The position numbers and the translations under genes were made by a program. Below are positions 60,801 to 64,000 of a DNA stretch of 64,000 nt, piece after piece. The stretch covers positions 2,294,001 through 2,358,000 of the forward strand of contig NC_079234.1 of NCBI RefSeq assembly GCF_028502605.1, given 5' to 3'. The stretch's first letter is position 1, and each line of letters starts with the position of its first letter. The notes under the pieces are model-generated. The model saw only the letters and a program-made list of their open reading frames with translations, searched no databases and was not told the origin of the DNA. Origin of the DNA: Trichoderma breve (Eukaryota; Ascomycota; Sordariomycetes; Hypocreales; Hypocreaceae).

Positions 60801-63256
60801 CTTGTCGGCTCTGTGGCTGGGCAATGCGACGGACGCACACGTGCTGATGTGGGATGAGAACAAGGAATCTCTTGACACAAACGCGCTGGAGAAGTACTGA
60901 TGTAGTAAAAGAGGAGGCTGGGACGAGCAACAACAACATCTGGAGAAGAAACAGAGAGAGTTGCCGCGTTTCTGACCAACTGCGCCCATCTGACGCCTCG
61001 GCTTAAGAGGCTCGGAGGTGGAGAGCTCTACTTCCAAGTGCCAGTGGCTGGTGTTCGGCCGCCTGAGCTAGTGGTCGACCATCAACACCGCCACGAAGCG
61101 ACCCAGTTTTGTAGGTACGGTGCTGTGTACAGTACGGAAGCTTGGGGAGCACGGAGAGCGCAGGTAATCTCGATATCTTCGTATCTGCCCGGGGCAACAA
61201 GACACTGCCGCCGTCGCTTTACGAGGCGCAAAGTACAACCAGATAAGTGTACGGACAGTCTGGAAGCGGTAAGGAGGAGGAGTACCCAGTTAACCGCATG
61301 AGATGATAGCAACTCAATGCGACTGGGTTCGCTCCGTAACATGCTTCTTTCTCCCCACAACATCAAAGTGAACATGAAGCCATATCATGAGCGTGAAAAG
61401 CTGAAATAAGCCAAACACATCAATACTGGCTCATACTCACAACTCGTGCAGAACAGCAGAGACCGGAACTTCTTGATTGGTCCACCAACCAACCCATCTC
61501 TCCCAGACGTTGAGCAGGGGCATCGCTCTCCAGCCACTGATATATACCTAGGGGGAGCCTCCCACCTGAGAAACGGGCGCTGGCGTGGCACTGCCGCCGA
61601 CGCCGTGCATGCGGATAATGCACAGTTATTCGTCTCAAGCTTTCTGCAGTAGATATGACTGGACATAACCGCGGCGGCGTGCAGGCTGGCCTTGGCCAGG
61701 CTATGGCTGACAAAATCAGCTCGCACGCTTTGGGCTTACCAGCCACTGGCCCATCCGCCTGTCAGCATTTTGCCACCGGCGAGCTGAGACTAAGACGAGA
61801 CTAAATATCAAGCTGTAGTAGCTCGTTCGCTCTCGTGTGGAAGGGGGTACATGCAAGCAGACGTGGGATGTGTCAGCGTCAAGATGAGGTTGTCCTGATA
61901 GGTCCTGGTTCGAGAGGTGACTGTACATTGTAGATAATTCAGGCTGAGTTCATGCCCTGTTGCAATTTCCGACACGATGAAGATCTTGAGTACTGGTGAG
62001 CAGCAGCGTTAACGAGACCTCAGCAGAGAGGAAACGGAATTGGCTCCGCGATCAACATGCGCAGGCACAGTGCGCAGTTGACGCCGATGCCGTCACGGGC
62101 ACTATCAGCGCCAGCCACGTTCCGGCTTCTGATAACCGATAACCGATGGAAGAAGAGGCTGAGGATTGATCCGAGGGGCGGGAGACGGAGGTATTAACAA
62201 GAAAACCAATCCATGTTGTGCCTTAACTCGCTGCTTGTCTGTTTTCGTACGTAGTTGTCACTACGGCAGCTGCGGATCGAGGTGGACGCTAGTCTGCCGT
62301 GATTATTTTCCTTGCTGGCATGCCTCTAGAAACACGAGAATATGTACTGAGTACAGCCTCTCGACGTGGAACAAGCTGGATCAGGAGCGGGTTCGTACGT
62401 ACTCGGCTGTACACGCTTGTGCTCCGTACGCGGGATGCAGCTGACACTATGCTGATCCACTCCCAGTCAACGGCAATCCATGATGCCATCTATGGGGCTT
62501 TTGGAAGACAAGAAACCTGAGAGAACGCACGGAGTACGCCGCCAGGGAGGTACGAGTACCGACCCATGTATCTTTTCCATTCTTGTGTGGATTTGGTTTT
62601 TTTGCCCACTAGCCCGCTCACCTCACTTGCCACAGGAAAAGAAGCCAAATACAAATACTCTGTCCATATATGGTTTTTACATTAATAATAGCACCCACCT
62701 AGGTAGCTGCACTGCGAAGACATGAATCGGGATGCTTTATAATAATCCCCCCGTGCCTTCACTTTCCTCTGGAGGCATGTCATCCGGCAGGTGCCGCGCT
62801 GCAGGACTGGCGACGCGGCGCCCAATGACAGGAGTGTGGCGCAGGCAATCCACTGTCCGCCTTTTATTGTCCACCGCCCTTGGCTGCACAACAGAGGCAC
62901 AAGCACCAGCACCGGCACGCGTGCTGCGCTAAGGCTAAACCTCAACCACCATCTTCTTCCTCCCATCCCCAGCCTGTCATCCAGCCCCAATTCACATCTC
63001 CATCTCCATCCATCACCATCACCACCGCCTTCTGCCATCGCCATCGTCTGCCAATTCCGAGACCACGCCGAGCATCCGCCTGCTCCATGCCATTCGTCTG
63101 CGCTGCCGCATAATAGTCAGCGTTTCTGTGCAGGCAAGGCTGCCGGAACAAATCCCAGGAGCAAAAATTACCCTAGCTCTCGCCACAATCTCCAGCCACA
63201 CCTCGAGCAGCCTCGAAATGGTGTCGCTGGTTTAGTTGCCTCGACTTTGCGACTGC
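57845..63256. other. 5.4 kb region without a recognisable gene
   Basis: I read both strands and found no family motif or plausible multi-exon gene. The longest open frame is 177 codons (58455-58988, +), without recognisable motifs and with strong competition on the other strand. Several GTAC-rich phrases lie at about 61114-61140, 62393-62440 and 62527-62563. The right part (about 62940-63256) is C/T-rich with CATCACCATCACCACC-like runs and is probably the leader of the transcription-factor gene. The rest may be a long regulatory region or host non-coding RNA; the sequence alone does not decide. Confidence 0.55.
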
Positions 63257-64000
63257 ATGCCCTCCGTCTCTCTGGACTCGCCGTCGCCTGCATTCTCCTG
63301 GCCATTGCATCTTCATATGGCCTCTCCCGCCGCTGCCATTGCAACCGAACCCCCGCTCTCGTCTGGCCCGACTCCAACCCCTCCCCCAGCAGCTCTCCCT
63401 TTGGACGACGTCGCGAGACTGGCCAAGCGCCGTCGCGAATCGGATTCCGAGTCGTCGCGTGCCTTTGCATCCCATCAGCTCGGCTCCCAATCGCCCCCGT
63501 CGAAATCTGCCAGGCTGCTGCCGGCAACTGACCAATCACTGCCTCCCCTGTCCGCCGCCACAACTCTGGAAGACGAGCAACGGCGGAAAGAAGCAGACGA
63601 GGAGGCTGAGCACGACCAGACAACTGGTCTACGCGCAAACAGCGAGAATCCTAGCCAACGAGCCCTCCTCTCCCTCCTGTCTGCAGGAACCCAAGCCATG
63701 AGCCGCCCAGCAGACGCGCCTCAGCTGGCCCCTACGGCCACTATGGAGCCCTCCTCCAAGCTGGCCACGGCTGCCTTATCCATTTCACAAAACAGCGGCG
63801 ACCGCATCGAAGAACGGAGCGAAATGACTCCACAAAGCCCAACGAGCATTGCCGGTGCGCAAGTGACCGAGAGCCCGGGAGCCATGGATGTTGATGTCAA
63901 AGGAGAATCGCTCGTCTCTCAACAGGTTGCCGTACAAGAAGAGCGGCAGCAGCCCGGCTCCTTGTCATATCCTGGCTCCTTGCAAACCAGCGGCAGCATG
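63257..64000 (+). CDS. N-terminal part of a probable transcription factor (partial)
   Basis: An open frame runs from ATG 63257 (or the in-frame ATG 63317, MASPAAIATEPPLSS) to the right edge without a stop, about 248 codons. It is cut by the window, not broken. The visible part is disordered and rich in Ser, Pro, Ala and Gln. It has a basic patch (LAKRRRESDSES, possible nuclear localisation), then QRALLSLLSAGTQAMS, KLATAALSISQNSG and ESPGAMDVDVKGE. No DNA-binding domain is in view. From memory these phrases resemble the N-terminus of fungal C2H2 zinc-finger regulators, and the 5.5 kb upstream gap fits a heavily regulated gene. Both points are inference. Confidence 0.6.
   Translation, partial: MPSVSLDSPSPAFSWPLHLHMASPAAAIATEPPLSSGPTPTPPPAALPLDDVARLAKRRRESDSESSRAFASHQLGSQSPPSKSARLLPATDQSLPPLSAATTLEDEQRRKEADEEAEHDQTTGLRANSENPSQRALLSLLSAGTQAMSRPADAPQLAPTATMEPSSKLATAALSISQNSGDRIEERSEMTPQSPTSIAGAQVTESPGAMDVDVKGESLVSQQVAVQEERQQPGSLSYPGSLQTSGSM

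Overview
This window comes from the nuclear genome of a filamentous ascomycete fungus. It is most likely a sordariomycete, probably Hypocreales in the Trichoderma/Fusarium range. The genes are protein-coding, on both strands, 0.1-1.7 kb apart, and interrupted by short GT-AG introns (about 45-190 nt, often with a CTAAC/CTGAC-like branch site just before the acceptor). The protein set is the conserved single-copy housekeeping set of such fungi. Genus is inferred from protein resemblance only; no rRNA or mitochondrial marker is present. I found no prophage, insertion sequence, CRISPR array, tRNA or rRNA gene.

Layout, left to right: prefoldin subunit 1 (-), the nuclear 5'-3' exoribonuclease Rat1 (+), the centromeric histone H3 variant (-), the tether Uso1/p115 (+), arginine methyltransferase PRMT3 (+), an OPT-family oligopeptide transporter (-), alkaline ceramidase (-), spindle-pole-body protein Sfi1 (+), an Rsf1/WHIM-like PHD-finger protein (+), an HMG-box protein (+), endocytic adaptor Sla1 (+), Golgi tether Cog8 (+), mitochondrial glycine carrier Hem25 (+), a repeat-built coiled-coil protein (-), a small GRGGxGN-repeat (DUF3602/Par32-like) protein (+), uroporphyrinogen decarboxylase Hem12 (-), Emc6 (+), a GTPBP1/2-like GTPase (-), t-SNARE Sec9 (-), a DEAH/DEIH-box helicase of the Dhr2/DHX33 type (+), SDH assembly factor Sdhaf3/Acn9 (-), histidine methyltransferase Hpm1 (+), an ING-PHD protein of the Pho23 type (-), histone deacetylase Hos2 (+), a secreted SUN-family/GH132 wall protein (-), a 5.5 kb gap, and the 5' part of a probable transcription factor running off the right end (+).

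The genes do not form one pathway, but themes recur. Chromatin and chromosome segregation: CenH3, Sfi1, Rsf1-like, HMG-box, ING and Hos2, with the last two divergently transcribed. Vesicle transport and endocytosis: Uso1, Sla1, Cog8, Sec9, Emc6. Heme and mitochondria: Hem25, Hem12, Sdhaf3. RNA and ribosome: Rat1, Dhr2, PRMT3, Hpm1. Many genes sit as convergent or divergent pairs with short spacers.

Exon structures were deduced by hand, joining frames at GT-AG sites so that family motifs continue. Most spliced lengths are exact multiples of three and end in the expected C-terminal motifs. The least certain models are the Rsf1-like gene (both ends), the HMG-box gene (intron) and the right-end partial gene. 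The points most worth a second look are a start codon split by an intron in sfi1, a 9-nt micro-exon in the OPT transporter, an HMG box with an insertion, a coiled-coil protein built from a 58-residue repeat, degenerate zinc-finger or GTPase motifs, AT-rich blocks between genes, a recurrent GTAC-rich intergenic motif, and the 5.5 kb gap.
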